Of a stretch of DNA of 43,655 nt, positions 9,171-18,313 are shown piece after piece. The stretch is from Campylobacteraceae bacterium. GTDB lineage: Bacteria; Campylobacterota; Campylobacteria; Campylobacterales; Arcobacteraceae. A program made the position numbers and the translations under genes. Below the pieces are notes generated by a model. That model was given only the letters and a program-made list of their open reading frames with translations, was not told the DNA's origin and ran no database searches. Within the stretch, counting starts at the first letter, position 1. Every line of letters begins with the position of its first letter. The stretch lies in NCBI GenBank assembly GCA_018662405.1, contig JABJGE010000038.1, positions 1 to 43,655 on the forward strand. Direction: 5' to 3'.

Positions 9171-10979
9171 TTAGTTTACCCTATTTACTTTTCTATAAGT
9201 TTTACTATTTTTTTGATTTGATTTATTACCTTGATATCCACTTTTTGCAGTAACAATATCTTTTTGTTTTTGTTTTCTTGCCATATCTTTTTCTACAAAT
9301 ATTGGCTTTCTACTCCATGGATCCATTTCAGTGTAATACATCAATGTTGAATATGTTGAAGGTGTTGGAATAAATACTTGCACTTGCTCTGGATTTAATT
9401 TTAATTCTTTATTTGCAAATTGTTTTAAACTTTCCATATCCTGCATTTCGCTTCCTGGATGTGCTGCAATTAAATAATAAGTTAAAAACTGTTTTTTACC
9501 ATTTTTTCTATTAAGCTCATCAAAGTCAGATTTGAAATTTAAAAGTGTTTCTTTATTTGGTTTACCCATAAGCCTTAATATTTTATCTTCTGTATGCTCT
9601 GGTGCAACTTTCATCTGACCTGAGATATGATGATCTACTAAAGTTTTAAGATACTCATCTCCTCGTTTTTTATCTTCATTAATCAGATCATATCGTATAC
9701 CACTATTTACAAAAGCTTTTTTAACATGATTCATATCTCTAATTTTTCCAAGAAGTTCTATTTGTTCTCCATGATCTGGTTTAAGTACGGGACAAACTGT
9801 AGCACTAGTACAAGAGATATCAGCACATACACCTTTTTTAAGCTTTCTACCACATTCATATCCATACATATTTGCAGTTGCTCCACCTACATCATTGATA
9901 ATACCTTTAAAGTCTTTATGCTCTTTAAAAGCCTCAACTTCCTTAACAATAGATTCTTGACTACGACTTCGTATAGTTCTACCTTGATGTACAGAAATTG
10001 CACAGAAATTACATTCACCATAACAACCATGATGTGTTGTAACTGAAAATTGAATAGTTTGTAAAGCTTTTACTTCACCTTGTGCTTTATAGTAAGGGTG
10101 AACATCTCGTTCATATGTAAGATCATAAACTTTATCAATTTCATCTTCTTTCATATAATCACTTGGTTCATTTTGAATTAAATATCTAGTGTCATGAAGT
10201 TGATATAAACCTTTTGAAGTCATTGGTTCATTGTTATGATAAAATAAATGAAACATATTTATAAATTGTTTTTTATCTTTTTTACATTCATCAAAAGAAG
10301 GTAATTCAATATAATCATCAACTTTATTTTTTGAGATATAACAAATACCTTTGATAGATTGTAATGTTTGTTGGTATATTTCTAGTTCTTGTATTTTTGT
10401 ATTTTGTTCAATACTTAAAGTACGTAAGTTAACTAATTTTTGCGTGACTTCAACTATACTTTTTTCAGCCATTCCATATACTAAAATATCAGCTTTAGAA
10501 TCAAATAAAATTGACTTTCGTACCTTATTTGACCAAAAATCATAATGAGTCACTCTTCGTAAAGATGCTTCTATCCCACCAATGACAATAGGAACTGTAT
10601 TTTTAAAGTTTTGTCTTATTAGATTTACATAAGTCATAATTGCACGATCTGGACGACGATTATTAACTCCACCAGGAGTAAAGTCATCACCATTTCTAAA
10701 CTTCTTTGTAGCAGTATAATTTGCAACCATACTATCAACTAAGCCTGCACCAACACCCCAGTATAATTTTGGTTCACCTAGTCTTGTAATATCATTAGCA
10801 CTTTTAATATCTGGCTGACATATGATACCTACTTTGTAGCCTTCACTTATTAAAATTTTACCAACTATAGCAATACCACTATATGGAGTGTCTATATATG
10901 TATCACCACTTACCAAAATCACATCAAGCTGATTCCAGCCTAATTTTTGGCACTCTTCTTTAGTAGTTGGTATAAACAT
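9171..10979 (-). CDS. YgiQ-family radical SAM protein, copy 2
   Basis: The 602-residue product aligns by eye with the adjacent copy over nearly its whole length (LGWNQLDVILVSGDTYIDTP, the GGIEASLRRVTHYDFW block, the HISGQMKVAPEHTED block). It keeps an intact radical SAM motif CYGECNFC (C319, C323, C326). It differs by an extra stretch near residues 185-215 (around NLRTLSIEQNTKIQELE), a lysine-rich end, and many substitutions, so it is an old duplicate rather than a recent copy. A strong purine-rich GGAGAGAG ribosome site precedes the ATG. Both copies look intact, which suggests that the two have kept or split functions. The reaction is unknown. Confidence 0.9.
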   Translation of the reverse strand: MFIPTTKEECQKLGWNQLDVILVSGDTYIDTPYSGIAIVGKILISEGYKVGIICQPDIKSANDITRLGEPKLYWGVGAGLVDSMVANYTATKKFRNGDDFTPGGVNNRRPDRAIMTYVNLIRQNFKNTVPIVIGGIEASLRRVTHYDFWSNKVRKSILFDSKADILVYGMAEKSIVEVTQKLVNLRTLSIEQNTKIQELEIYQQTLQSIKGICYISKNKVDDYIELPSFDECKKDKKQFINMFHLFYHNNEPMTSKGLYQLHDTRYLIQNEPSDYMKEDEIDKVYDLTYERDVHPYYKAQGEVKALQTIQFSVTTHHGCYGECNFCAISVHQGRTIRSRSQESIVKEVEAFKEHKDFKGIINDVGGATANMYGYECGRKLKKGVCADISCTSATVCPVLKPDHGEQIELLGKIRDMNHVKKAFVNSGIRYDLINEDKKRGDEYLKTLVDHHISGQMKVAPEHTEDKILRLMGKPNKETLLNFKSDFDELNRKNGKKQFLTYYLIAAHPGSEMQDMESLKQFANKELKLNPEQVQVFIPTPSTYSTLMYYTEMDPWSRKPIFVEKDMARKQKQKDIVTAKSGYQGNKSNQKNSKTYRKVNRVN

Positions 10980-11005
10980 ATATCTCTCTCCTTATATAAT
11001 ATTTA

Positions 11006-12325
11006 TTATTTTAAAATTGTTGCGAGTAACTTATCTCCAGCAATTTCTGTAATTTTAGCTTTGTATATTTGTCCAAATTTAATTTGAACTCCATCACCTA
11101 GCTCATTATCGTTTATATAAATCTCACCATCAATTTCTGGTGCCCATACAATATCTTTTGCACTTAAAAGATATTCATGTTCAGTAGATTCTCCATCTAC
11201 AATAACTTCAATAGTTTGACCAAGCTTTTTTTCTAAAGCTTCTTGTGTAGTCTTAGCAATAATATCACCTAAAACTTCAGCTCTACTATCAATGATTTCT
11301 TGATCTACTTTATCATCTCGTTCAAATGCATCTGTACCATCTTCATCACTATATGAGAATACATTTGCACGATCAAATTTATATTCTCTTACATAATTAC
11401 AAAGTTCTTCAAAATCTTCTTCCGTTTCTCCAGGGTGTCCAACGATAAAAGTACTTCTAACGAAAGCATCATTATGATTCTTCATATGATCCATAAGTTC
11501 TTTTAGTTTTTCACTACCCTTACCTCTTTTCATAATCTTCAGTACATTTTGAGATATATGCTGTAATGGCATATCATAATAGCTATGGAAAAGTTTTGAA
11601 TTTCCTATTTTATCAATTAATCCAAGTGTAGTTGTAGATGGATAAAGATATAAAATTCTAGCACTTTTTACACCTTGGATTTTTTCAATAGCATCTATTA
11701 ATTGTTCTAAACCATCATTGATTCCATGATCTCTTAAAAATGAACTAGAGTCTTGTGATACAAAAGAAAAATCATAATATCCATTTGATACTAGATTTGT
11801 AACTTCTTTAATAATTGAAGCTAGTGTACGAGAAAAAAGTTTACCCTTAAATCCAGGAATTGCACAAAAACTACATGCCTGATTACATCCTTCACTTAGT
11901 TTAATATACGCATGGTAAGATGATCCTGTAATAACTCTATCTACATTTTCATTTGTTAAAAATACTTGATTTGAAAATTGACTTCTCTTTTCATTTACAA
12001 GCTCATCAATTTTATCGTAATCACCAACACCAGTAAAAATATCAATCTCAGGCATCTCTTCTTTTAGCTCTTTTTGATATCTTTCACTAAGACATCCAGC
12101 CATTACAAGTACTGATTCTTCTTTTCTTTCATCATCAAGGTCTAGTACTGTATTTATAGATTCTTGCTTTGCACTTTCAATAAATCCACAAGTATTTACA
12201 ATAATTACATCTGCAACTAATGCGTCATCAATAATTTTATAATCACTTAATTTCCCAAGCATTACTTCACTATCTACAAGATTTTTTGTACATCCAAGAC
12301 TCACTAAGTGTAAAGTTTTTTCCAT
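11006..12325 (-). CDS. rimO: Ribosomal protein uS12 (S12) methylthiotransferase RimO
   Basis: The 439-residue enzyme has the three-part layout of methylthiotransferases. The N-terminal MTTase domain has C12, C46 and C78, which hold the auxiliary 4Fe-4S cluster (GCTKNLVDSEVMLG, NTCGFIESAK, AGCLSERY). The radical SAM domain carries EGCNQACSFCAIPGFKGK (C147, C151, C154). A C-terminal TRAM domain follows (about 375-439, from KKLGQTIEVIVDGES). IPGFKGK and the GC[TS]KNLVDSE start distinguish RimO from MiaB. It adds a methylthio group to an aspartate of ribosomal protein S12. It follows panC in a run of minus-strand genes with short gaps. Confidence 0.95.
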   Translation of the reverse strand: MEKTLHLVSLGCTKNLVDSEVMLGKLSDYKIIDDALVADVIIVNTCGFIESAKQESINTVLDLDDERKEESVLVMAGCLSERYQKELKEEMPEIDIFTGVGDYDKIDELVNEKRSQFSNQVFLTNENVDRVITGSSYHAYIKLSEGCNQACSFCAIPGFKGKLFSRTLASIIKEVTNLVSNGYYDFSFVSQDSSSFLRDHGINDGLEQLIDAIEKIQGVKSARILYLYPSTTTLGLIDKIGNSKLFHSYYDMPLQHISQNVLKIMKRGKGSEKLKELMDHMKNHNDAFVRSTFIVGHPGETEEDFEELCNYVREYKFDRANVFSYSDEDGTDAFERDDKVDQEIIDSRAEVLGDIIAKTTQEALEKKLGQTIEVIVDGESTEHEYLLSAKDIVWAPEIDGEIYINDNELGDGVQIKFGQIYKAKITEIAGDKLLATILK

Positions 12326-12362
12326 ATATTTTATTCCTATTATTTTCTTATATTATTTATCA

Positions 12363-13184
12363 TTATACCCAGATATTATCAATTAATCTTGTGTTACCAA
12401 TCCTAACTGCTACTAGTATAATTGTATTTTTTAAATCAATTGATTCTATCTTTTCAAACTGTCTATTTACAATAGCTATATATTCTATTTCTATACCTTC
12501 AAGAGTATTTTCCATATATCCAATAATCTCATCACATGAATTAATTCCAGACATTATTTTCTTTGTGGCAATTTTTAAAGATTTTGATATTTGTAAAGAT
12601 TGTAATCTCTCATCTTGTGACAAGTACACATTTCTACTGCTCATTGCTAGACCATCAACTTCTCTTATTATTTCACACTCAATAATATTTATATCCATAT
12701 ATAAATTTTCTACCATTTGCTTAATTAGACTTAGTTGTTGCGCATCTTTTTTCCCAAAATATGCATTTGTAGGATTTACAATATTAAATAGTTTACATAC
12801 TACTTGCAGTACTCCATCGAAGTGTCCTGGTCGTCTTTCACCTTCAAGAGTATAGCTTCTTAAAATTGGAGCTTTTATCAAAACCTCATCTTGTGTATAC
12901 ATTGTATTTATATCAGGCGTAAAAAGAAAATCTACACCAGCTAAATCACATATTTTTTCATCTGCAAGCATCTTTGATGGATATTTATCTAAATCTTCTC
13001 CAGCTAAAAATTGTGTAGGATTTACAAAAATTGATACTACAACAATATCATTTTCTTCTCGTGCTTGTTTTATTAGAGATATATGTCCTTCATGTAATGC
13101 ACCCATTGTTGGTACAAATCCAATTGAACCAGATTTACTTTTTAACTCTTGTTTTAATGTATGTATATTGCTTATTGTATTCAT
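12363..13184 (-). CDS. panC: Pantothenate synthetase
   Basis: The 273-residue product shows the nucleotidyltransferase fold of Pan[16 protein letters not shown] at 23-37 contains the HxGH motif (His31, His34), [10 protein letters not shown] binds pantoate, and [13 protein letters not shown] plus [13 protein letters not shown] complete the ATP site. It joins pantoate and beta-alanine with ATP hydrolysis to make pantothenate. Length is normal. No other pantothenate gene (panB, panD) is in the window. It is preceded by ywbE with a 28-nt gap and followed by rimO, so it seems to sit inside a housekeeping transcript. Confidence 0.96.
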   Translation of the reverse strand: MNTISNIHTLKQELKSKSGSIGFVPTMGALHEGHISLIKQAREENDIVVVSIFVNPTQFLAGEDLDKYPSKMLADEKICDLAGVDFLFTPDINTMYTQDEVLIKAPILRSYTLEGERRPGHFDGVLQVVCKLFNIVNPTNAYFGKKDAQQLSLIKQMVENLYMDINIIECEIIREVDGLAMSSRNVYLSQDERLQSLQISKSLKIATKKIMSGINSCDEIIGYMENTLEGIEIEYIAIVNRQFEKIESIDLKNTIILVAVRIGNTRLIDNIWV

Positions 13185-13212
13185 GCGCGTATTTTATCCT
13201 ACAAAATATTAA

Positions 13213-13410
13213 TTATACTACCTCTTTTACTCTTCCTACTTGTCCATTTTGTAATTGTACTTTTATACCATGTGGATGTGTTGGAGAATTTGTAAGTAAT
13301 CTTTTTACAATACCATTAGTTAATTTTCCACTTCTTTGATCTTGTTTTAACACTATATTTACATTTAAACCTATCTCTATATCTTCTCTTAATTTTGGGT
13401 TTCGTATCAT
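13213..13410 (-). CDS. YwbE family small protein (DUF2196)
   Basis: A 65-residue protein that I recognise as YwbE-like from the pattern I..GL.V.IVLKQDQRSGKLT.GIVK.LLTNS..HPHGIKV.L..G.VGRV. Nearly the whole protein is this single small beta-rich domain, which resembles a compact RNA- or protein-binding barrel. The function is not established. The gene starts 1 nt after the stop of the methyltransferase gene, so the two are probably translated together. Confidence 0.8.
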   Translation of the reverse strand: MIRNPKLREDIEIGLNVNIVLKQDQRSGKLTNGIVKRLLTNSPTHPHGIKVQLQNGQVGRVKEVV

Positions 13411-13411
13411 T

Positions 13412-14275
13412 TTAATCTTTCCTTATTGATGTTGCTGTTAAAAATATATATTCTTTTCCAGTCAATGTAACTCTAAACTTTTTTTGTTGTAAATATTTTT
13501 TACAAAATTGTGCATCATTGTACAAAACTGTCATTTCTGGAAAATTATAATTTTTTGGCTGTGCCCCATAAATCATTTCACCATCAATCCAACGACAATT
13601 TGGAAATCCTAAAATCATAGCACCATCTTTTTTCAGATATTTTTGTACTATATCTTGAAATAATAATTTAAAATTAGAATTTACACTTTGTAATGTTCCT
13701 ATTGAAATAATCAAATCAAAAGTTCCTAAATTAAAAGAATCTAAGTTATTTATATCAGCTTCTAAAAGACTTATATTTTTATCATCTTTAAATTTTTCTT
13801 TTGCTGTTTTAATTGCCGATGGGCAATAATCTAATCCAGTTAATTCTAAATTTTCAAAACTTTTTGAATATTGTTTAATAATTTCAAATTCATCTCCACT
13901 ATTAACTCCAAGATTTAACACTCTTATTCTCTTATTAATATCTACATTTTTAAGAGCTTGTAAATAATAGTGTAAAAAAGCTGGCTGATTTATTTTATTA
14001 ATTTGTCCAAATATAGAATCTGTTCCATATTTTTCTTTATCATCATTCTCTTTGTGAAATGATACATCTATATTTAGCTTTTGAAACCTTACTATAATTT
14101 TATCATCTAATATTTTTGGACTTATAAATTTACAATAATTAATTTGAGCTAAATCTACAAGAGCTTTATAGTCTAGATTTTCAAGCTCAAATTCAAATAT
14201 CTCACCTGCATCTAAATTAGGTATTTTATCTTCTAAAATATTTATAATTTCAAATAAGCTTTTATCTTCTATCAT
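13412..14275 (-). CDS. Class I SAM-dependent methyltransferase of unknown substrate
   Basis: The 287-residue protein has the class I methyltransferase fold from about residue 115. IRVLNLGVNSGDEFEII is motif I, LTGLDYCPSAIKTAK holds the acidic end of strand 2, SLLEADINNLD is motif II, and LGTFDLIISIGTLQSV is motif IV. About 110 residues precede this and are not a domain I recognise. They are charged and include FISPKILDDKIIVRFQKL. The substrate may be a small molecule, protein or RNA, and I cannot choose. The gene sits between a small membrane protein (4-nt gap) and ywbE (1-nt gap), so the three form a compact unit. Confidence 0.75.
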   Translation of the reverse strand: MIEDKSLFEIINILEDKIPNLDAGEIFEFELENLDYKALVDLAQINYCKFISPKILDDKIIVRFQKLNIDVSFHKENDDKEKYGTDSIFGQINKINQPAFLHYYLQALKNVDINKRIRVLNLGVNSGDEFEIIKQYSKSFENLELTGLDYCPSAIKTAKEKFKDDKNISLLEADINNLDSFNLGTFDLIISIGTLQSVNSNFKLLFQDIVQKYLKKDGAMILGFPNCRWIDGEMIYGAQPKNYNFPEMTVLYNDAQFCKKYLQQKKFRVTLTGKEYIFLTATSIRKD

Positions 14276-14279
14276 TAGA

Positions 14280-14522
14280 TTAACTCATAATATATAGTAC
14301 TAAGTATGGAACTAAGTTAAATATAAATACAGTTAATTTAAAATATGCCATACTTGAATAGTGAATAGCATCAAACTTTTCTACTGATAATTTAAACCAT
14401 CTAGTATGAAACTTATATACAAAATCATGTGCATATATAATCATTAAAAACCAATAGAGTAATATTCCAATATTAATAACTGTACACCAGCCTAAAAATT
14501 CTTTTAATAATTCTATTGTCAT
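14280..14522 (-). CDS. Small two-helix membrane protein (DUF6868-like)
   Basis: The 80-residue protein has two hydrophobic helices (about residues 8-29 and 56-78). They flank a polar segment with HDFVYKFHTRWFKLSVEKFDAIHYSSMAYFK. This layout and wording match a small family of inner-membrane proteins that I know as DUF6868. The function is unknown. It is the first gene of a minus-strand run ahead of the methyltransferase, with an AAAGGAA ribosome site 8 nt before the ATG, and it is divergent from prfB. Confidence 0.7.
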   Translation of the reverse strand: MTIELLKEFLGWCTVINIGILLYWFLMIIYAHDFVYKFHTRWFKLSVEKFDAIHYSSMAYFKLTVFIFNLVPYLVLYIMS

Positions 14523-14600
14523 AATAAATTCCTTTTATTTATATATAATATACAATAATTACTTTAATTGGTTTTAACCCAAAAACAAACAATAGTACAT

Positions 14601-14606
14601 TATAAT
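14601..14606 (+). promoter_or_regulatory. Candidate -10 box of prfB, implying a leaderless or near-leaderless mRNA
   Basis: A perfect TATAAT lies 6 nt before the prfB ATG at 14613. If it is used, transcription would start at about the A of the ATG. No Shine-Dalgarno sequence is visible between the two. A TTGG at 14569-14572 is too far upstream for a standard -35. Confidence 0.4.
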
Positions 14607-14612
14607 AAACCT

Positions 14613-15707
14613 ATGGATAATTATGAATATACACAAATATTAAAAACTTTAAATCAAAAATTAAAAAATATAGAATCAATTTTAAAGCCAGATGAGATTA
14701 CTACTAGACTAAATCAAATAGAAGAGATTGAACAAGATCCTTCATTTTGGAGTGATCAAGAAAGAGCAACTAAAATTGGTCAAGAAAAAAATAGGCTTCT
14801 AGGAAGACTGAATAAATTCAATAAAGCAAATGAAACACTTACTGATGCAAATGAATTATATGAAATGGCTGTAGATGAAGATGATACAGATACAATTGAA
14901 ACACTATTTGAAGAAGCATCTTCATTAGAAGATATAATTGCAAAAACAGAAATTGAAGTAATGCTAAGTGGAGATGATGACGGAAGTAATGCAATTGTTA
15001 CTATTCATCCAGGAGCTGGTGGAACTGAAAGCTGTGATTGGGCTGCAATGCTATATAGAATGTATCTAAGATGGGCAGAACGAAAAGGTTTTAAAATAGA
15101 ACTACTAGATCATCAAAGTGGAGATGAAGCTGGTATTAAAGATGTGAGTTTTATCGTATCTGGAATTAATTCTTACGGTTATTTAAAAACCGAAAATGGT
15201 ATTCATAGACTAGTTAGAATCTCTCCATTTGATTCAAATTCAAAAAGGCATACATCTTTTGCTTCTGTTATGGTAAGTCCAGAAGTTGATGATAATATTG
15301 ATATTGAAATAGAAGATAAAGATATACGAATTGATACATATAGGGCTAGTGGTGCAGGTGGTCAGCATGTAAATAAAACAGAAAGTGCTATTAGAATTAC
15401 ACATATTGAAACTAATGTTGTTGTTCAATGTCAAAATGACAGAAGCCAACATAAAAATAAAGCTAGTGCTATGAAGATGTTAAAATCAAGACTTTATGAA
15501 TTAGAATTAGAAAAACAAGCAGCAGAAAAACAAGGTATATCAAAAAGTGAAATTGGTTGGGGGCATCAAATTAGATCTTATGTAATGCAACCATACCAAC
15601 AAGTAAAAGATACAAGAAGCAATATAGGGTATTCAAATATAGATGGTATATTGGACGGTGATCTTGATAAAATGATTGAGGATGTTCTTATTTCTCAAAG
15701 TAAATAG
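14613..15707 (+). CDS. prfB: Peptide chain release factor 2
   Basis: The 364-residue factor has the RF2 recognition tripeptide SPF at 204-206 (in [15 protein letters not shown]) and the catalytic GGQ at 249-251 ([13 protein letters not shown]). It therefore reads UGA and UAA and releases the peptide. The reading frame is continuous: the programmed +1 frameshift with an internal UGA found in many bacteria is absent, so that autoregulation does not apply. I place the start at ATG 14613 ([10 protein letters not shown]), which matches Campylobacter RF2 as I remember it. An in-frame TTG 45 nt upstream has no ribosome site and overlaps the likely promoter. recO follows 15 nt after the stop. Confidence 0.96.
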   Translation: MDNYEYTQILKTLNQKLKNIESILKPDEITTRLNQIEEIEQDPSFWSDQERATKIGQEKNRLLGRLNKFNKANETLTDANELYEMAVDEDDTDTIETLFEEASSLEDIIAKTEIEVMLSGDDDGSNAIVTIHPGAGGTESCDWAAMLYRMYLRWAERKGFKIELLDHQSGDEAGIKDVSFIVSGINSYGYLKTENGIHRLVRISPFDSNSKRHTSFASVMVSPEVDDNIDIEIEDKDIRIDTYRASGAGGQHVNKTESAIRITHIETNVVVQCQNDRSQHKNKASAMKMLKSRLYELELEKQAAEKQGISKSEIGWGHQIRSYVMQPYQQVKDTRSNIGYSNIDGILDGDLDKMIEDVLISQSK

Positions 15708-15722
15708 AACTCTTAATACAAT

Positions 15723-16340
15723 ATGCAAGGCTTTATAATTGACTTTAAACCAGTAAGAGATGATGATTTAATAGTCACACTTCTTACTTCTGATGAAATT
15801 ATAACTACATATAGATTTTATGGAGCTAGACATTCTCATATAAATATTGGATATAAAATTGATTTCGAATTGGAATCAAATCTAAAAAGTACAATTCCAA
15901 GATTAAAAGATGTTATTCAACTTAGTTTTCCTTGGATATTAGATAAGGAAAAATTATATTGTTGGCAAAGGTTTTTAAAGCTTTTTTATACACATTTAAA
16001 AGGGATAGAAGAACTTGATAAATTTTATTTTAATCTTCTAAGTAATTTAGTTCATAAAATCACTAAACAAAATGTAAAAAGAGCCATTATTGAAGGATAT
16101 ATAAACCTTTTGGATTTTGAAGGAAGACTACATACTGACTATGAATGTTTACTCTGTGAAAAAGTTGTGGAAGGTAATATAGCACTTGTAAGAAGTATGC
16201 TTCCAACACACCCAAAATGTAGCTATAGTAAAAGCTTTAAGTCTAATCAAATCAAATCTCTATTTGAAGAAAAAAGTTCTATTGAACTAAATGATGAAGA
16301 ACTAGATTATATTTGGAATATATTACTTCAAGGCATATAG
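15723..16340 (+). CDS. recO: DNA repair/recombination protein RecO (Campylobacterota type)
   Basis: The 205-residue protein is shorter than the roughly 240-residue RecO of Proteobacteria but follows the same plan. An N-terminal OB-like domain begins MQGFIIDFKPVRDDDLIVTLL. A helical middle leads to the diagnostic LLDFEGRLHTDYECLLCEK...LPTHPKC with a possible zinc site (C142, C145, C166). RecO loads RecA onto SSB-coated single strands in the RecFOR/RecOR route and anneals strands. It is the second gene after prfB and probably shares its transcript. I see no clear terminator between its stop and the converging PAS gene at 16396. Confidence 0.85.
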   Translation: MQGFIIDFKPVRDDDLIVTLLTSDEIITTYRFYGARHSHINIGYKIDFELESNLKSTIPRLKDVIQLSFPWILDKEKLYCWQRFLKLFYTHLKGIEELDKFYFNLLSNLVHKITKQNVKRAIIEGYINLLDFEGRLHTDYECLLCEKVVEGNIALVRSMLPTHPKCSYSKSFKSNQIKSLFEEKSSIELNDEELDYIWNILLQGI

Positions 16341-16395
16341 ATACACAAATATACTATAATGTCCCCATTTGTCAAGACCATCTAACTAAGTATTC

Positions 16396-16917
16396 TTATT
16401 CCCACAACTCTGGAGCTATATATTGAATCTTATTTTCATCTTTTCTTCTTCTTACTATATTCTGAAATTCTTTTGTATCAAAGTTCTCATCTAATAAAAA
16501 CGTCTCAATAGTATCAGATAATGCTTGCGCTTCTTGAGTTTTTAGTTCTAATTCTTTTTTATATGTGATATCAAATCTAAAAGATTTATAACCTATAGTA
16601 TTTCCTGATTCATTTATTATTGGTGATATTATAGAGTCTACCCAATAATAATTCCCATTTTTCGCTAAGTTCTTTATATCACCTCTCCAAGCTTTACCAG
16701 AAAGAAGAGTATTCCACATATCTTTAAAAACTTTACTTTCCATATCTACATGTCTAATTATATTATGTGAATTACCCACTAACTCTTCTTTGCTAAATCC
16801 AGTCATTTTACAAAAAAGGTTTGATGCATGAGTAATAATCCCATTAACATCAGTAATTGATGCTATAACATATTCATCTACTAATGCTTCATAATTGTCT
16901 AATCCTAGTTTATTCAT
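16396..16917 (-). CDS. Aer/CetB-like PAS protein with conserved flavin-pocket motif
   Basis: The 173-residue soluble protein has one PAS domain (about 14-125) and an alpha-helical tail, and no output domain. Its core HNIIRHVDMESKVFKDMWNTL keeps the R-H-x-D residues (Arg55, His56, Asp58) that matter for FAD binding in E. coli Aer, followed by W.GDIKNLAKNGNYYWV. It is therefore a good candidate for a redox or energy sensor that signals through the soluble chemoreceptor encoded 27 nt upstream, as CetB does with CetA in Campylobacter. The tail from about 125 is charged and may carry the contact surface. The gene is the third of a PAS-receptor-PAS transcript. Confidence 0.82.
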   Translation of the reverse strand: MNKLGLDNYEALVDEYVIASITDVNGIITHASNLFCKMTGFSKEELVGNSHNIIRHVDMESKVFKDMWNTLLSGKAWRGDIKNLAKNGNYYWVDSIISPIINESGNTIGYKSFRFDITYKKELELKTQEAQALSDTIETFLLDENFDTKEFQNIVRRRKDENKIQYIAPELWE

Positions 16918-16944
16918 ATATTTTTCCTTAAGTATTTATTTTTA

Positions 16945-18312
16945 TTAAAAACTATCCCATTCATTATTTTTTATATCTAAATTTTTAGCCATAGAGGTAG
17001 TTTTATCATTTGATCTAGATAATGATTCCATAGAAGTTGTATTAACTTTATTAACAAATTTACTTACATCTATACTATTTTTACCCTCAAATTCTTTATC
17101 ATTTGCATTTGATACAATTGTTTTAGATATCTCATCTGCTTGTAATGCTACGTTGTTAGTTTCTGCTGCTATTCTTGCAATTTTTTGTAAAGCAGTATCT
17201 AATTCAGTAACTGCGTTATTAATTTGTTTCATACCTTCCATTTGCTCATTTGTAGCTTTTACTGTTTCATTTACTAATGTCACAGTTTGTTCAATTGTTT
17301 CATCAAGTTGAGTATAACCTTCAGTCATTTTAGATGCAATTACTTTACCTTCATCTGATCTTACTTTAGCTTGTTCTACTAATGCTTTAATTTCATTTGC
17401 TGCTTCTGCACTTCTTGCTGCAAGATTTCTTACCTCACCTGCAACTACTGCAAATCCTTTACCAGCTTCTCCTGCTGTTGCTGCTTCTACTGCTGCATTA
17501 AGTGAAAGAATATTTGTTTGGAATGCTATTTGATCAATTACTGTAATTGCATTTGCAATTGCTGTAGTTGAATCATTTATCTCATCCATAGCTGTAGATG
17601 TATCATCAGCAAGTTTTTTTCCTATATTTGACTTCTCTTTTGTATCTTCAGAAATATCTAAAAGAGAATTAGATTTATCTGCTGTTGATTGGATATTTGC
17701 TGTAATCTCTTCAACTGATGCTGCTGTTTCTTCTAAAGATGCTGCTTGTTGTGTAGAACTTGTATTTAATGCTTCAACATTTTGTAATAATATATCTGAA
17801 TCATGATCTAATATTAGTCCATTTTTCTTATTATCTATAAGCATTTTGGTAATTACATCACCTAAAAAATTTACAGTTTTTTCAAGGTTTCCTTTAGGGT
17901 TAGCAATCTTAGGTCTAAAATCATATTTTGAATAAGATTCTAATACAGATTCAATTTCATTTAAATCTATTCCTATTGAGCTTTCAAGTTTAGCACTTAA
18001 ATAATTTACTGTCTTAGCAATATAGTTTACTTTAGGATTATTTGTAGATAATTGTACTCTATCTGTAAAATATCCATCACCCATTTTTTCACAAGTAAGC
18101 ATAATCTCACCGAATACACCTAAGTCACTTTTATTATTACTTTCAAGGTTATTAACTATTGAAAATAATCTTTGATATAGTTTACCTTCTTTAGAATCTT
18201 TTTTATTTAAGATTAATTCATCTAGTTTATTTCTATCTCCATTTACATATTCTTCAAACTTATCTAAATATGTGTTTAGTGCATCTATATCATTATTATT
18301 TGAAAAAAACAT
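16945..18312 (-). CDS. Soluble methyl-accepting chemotaxis protein with C-terminal pentapeptide
   Basis: The 455-residue receptor has no membrane segment and no recognised N-terminal ligand domain. Residues about 70-175 look like consecutive HAMP-like helices ([13 protein letters not shown]..., [22 protein letters not shown]). A signalling coiled coil runs from about 185 to 415. The hairpin tip is [20 protein letters not shown] followed by [18 protein letters not shown], where CheW and CheA bind. EE/QQ patches ([18 protein letters not shown]) are likely methylation sites. A flexible linker ends in EWDSF, a match to the x-aromatic-x-x-aromatic pentapeptide that tethers CheR and CheB in other bacteria. 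Flanking PAS genes (1-nt gap upstream, 27-nt downstream) suggest that sensing is done by these partners, as in CetA/CetB, but here with a cytosolic receptor. Confidence 0.9.
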   Translation of the reverse strand: MFFSNNNDIDALNTYLDKFEEYVNGDRNKLDELILNKKDSKEGKLYQRLFSIVNNLESNNKSDLGVFGEIMLTCEKMGDGYFTDRVQLSTNNPKVNYIAKTVNYLSAKLESSIGIDLNEIESVLESYSKYDFRPKIANPKGNLEKTVNFLGDVITKMLIDNKKNGLILDHDSDILLQNVEALNTSSTQQAASLEETAASVEEITANIQSTADKSNSLLDISEDTKEKSNIGKKLADDTSTAMDEINDSTTAIANAITVIDQIAFQTNILSLNAAVEAATAGEAGKGFAVVAGEVRNLAARSAEAANEIKALVEQAKVRSDEGKVIASKMTEGYTQLDETIEQTVTLVNETVKATNEQMEGMKQINNAVTELDTALQKIARIAAETNNVALQADEISKTIVSNANDKEFEGKNSIDVSKFVNKVNTTSMESLSRSNDKTTSMAKNLDIKNNEWDSF

Positions 18313-18313
18313 A

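Noticed and set aside
14568-14612. Upstream in-frame TTG extending prfB by 15 codons
   Set aside because: No ribosome site, overlaps the likely -10 box, and the extension ([14 protein letters not shown]) is not part of RF2. ATG 14613 fits the family start.
14613-14700. Programmed +1 frameshift in prfB
   Set aside because: The frame is continuous from ATG to stop, with no in-frame UGA after an RF2-type Shine-Dalgarno and CUU slippery site.
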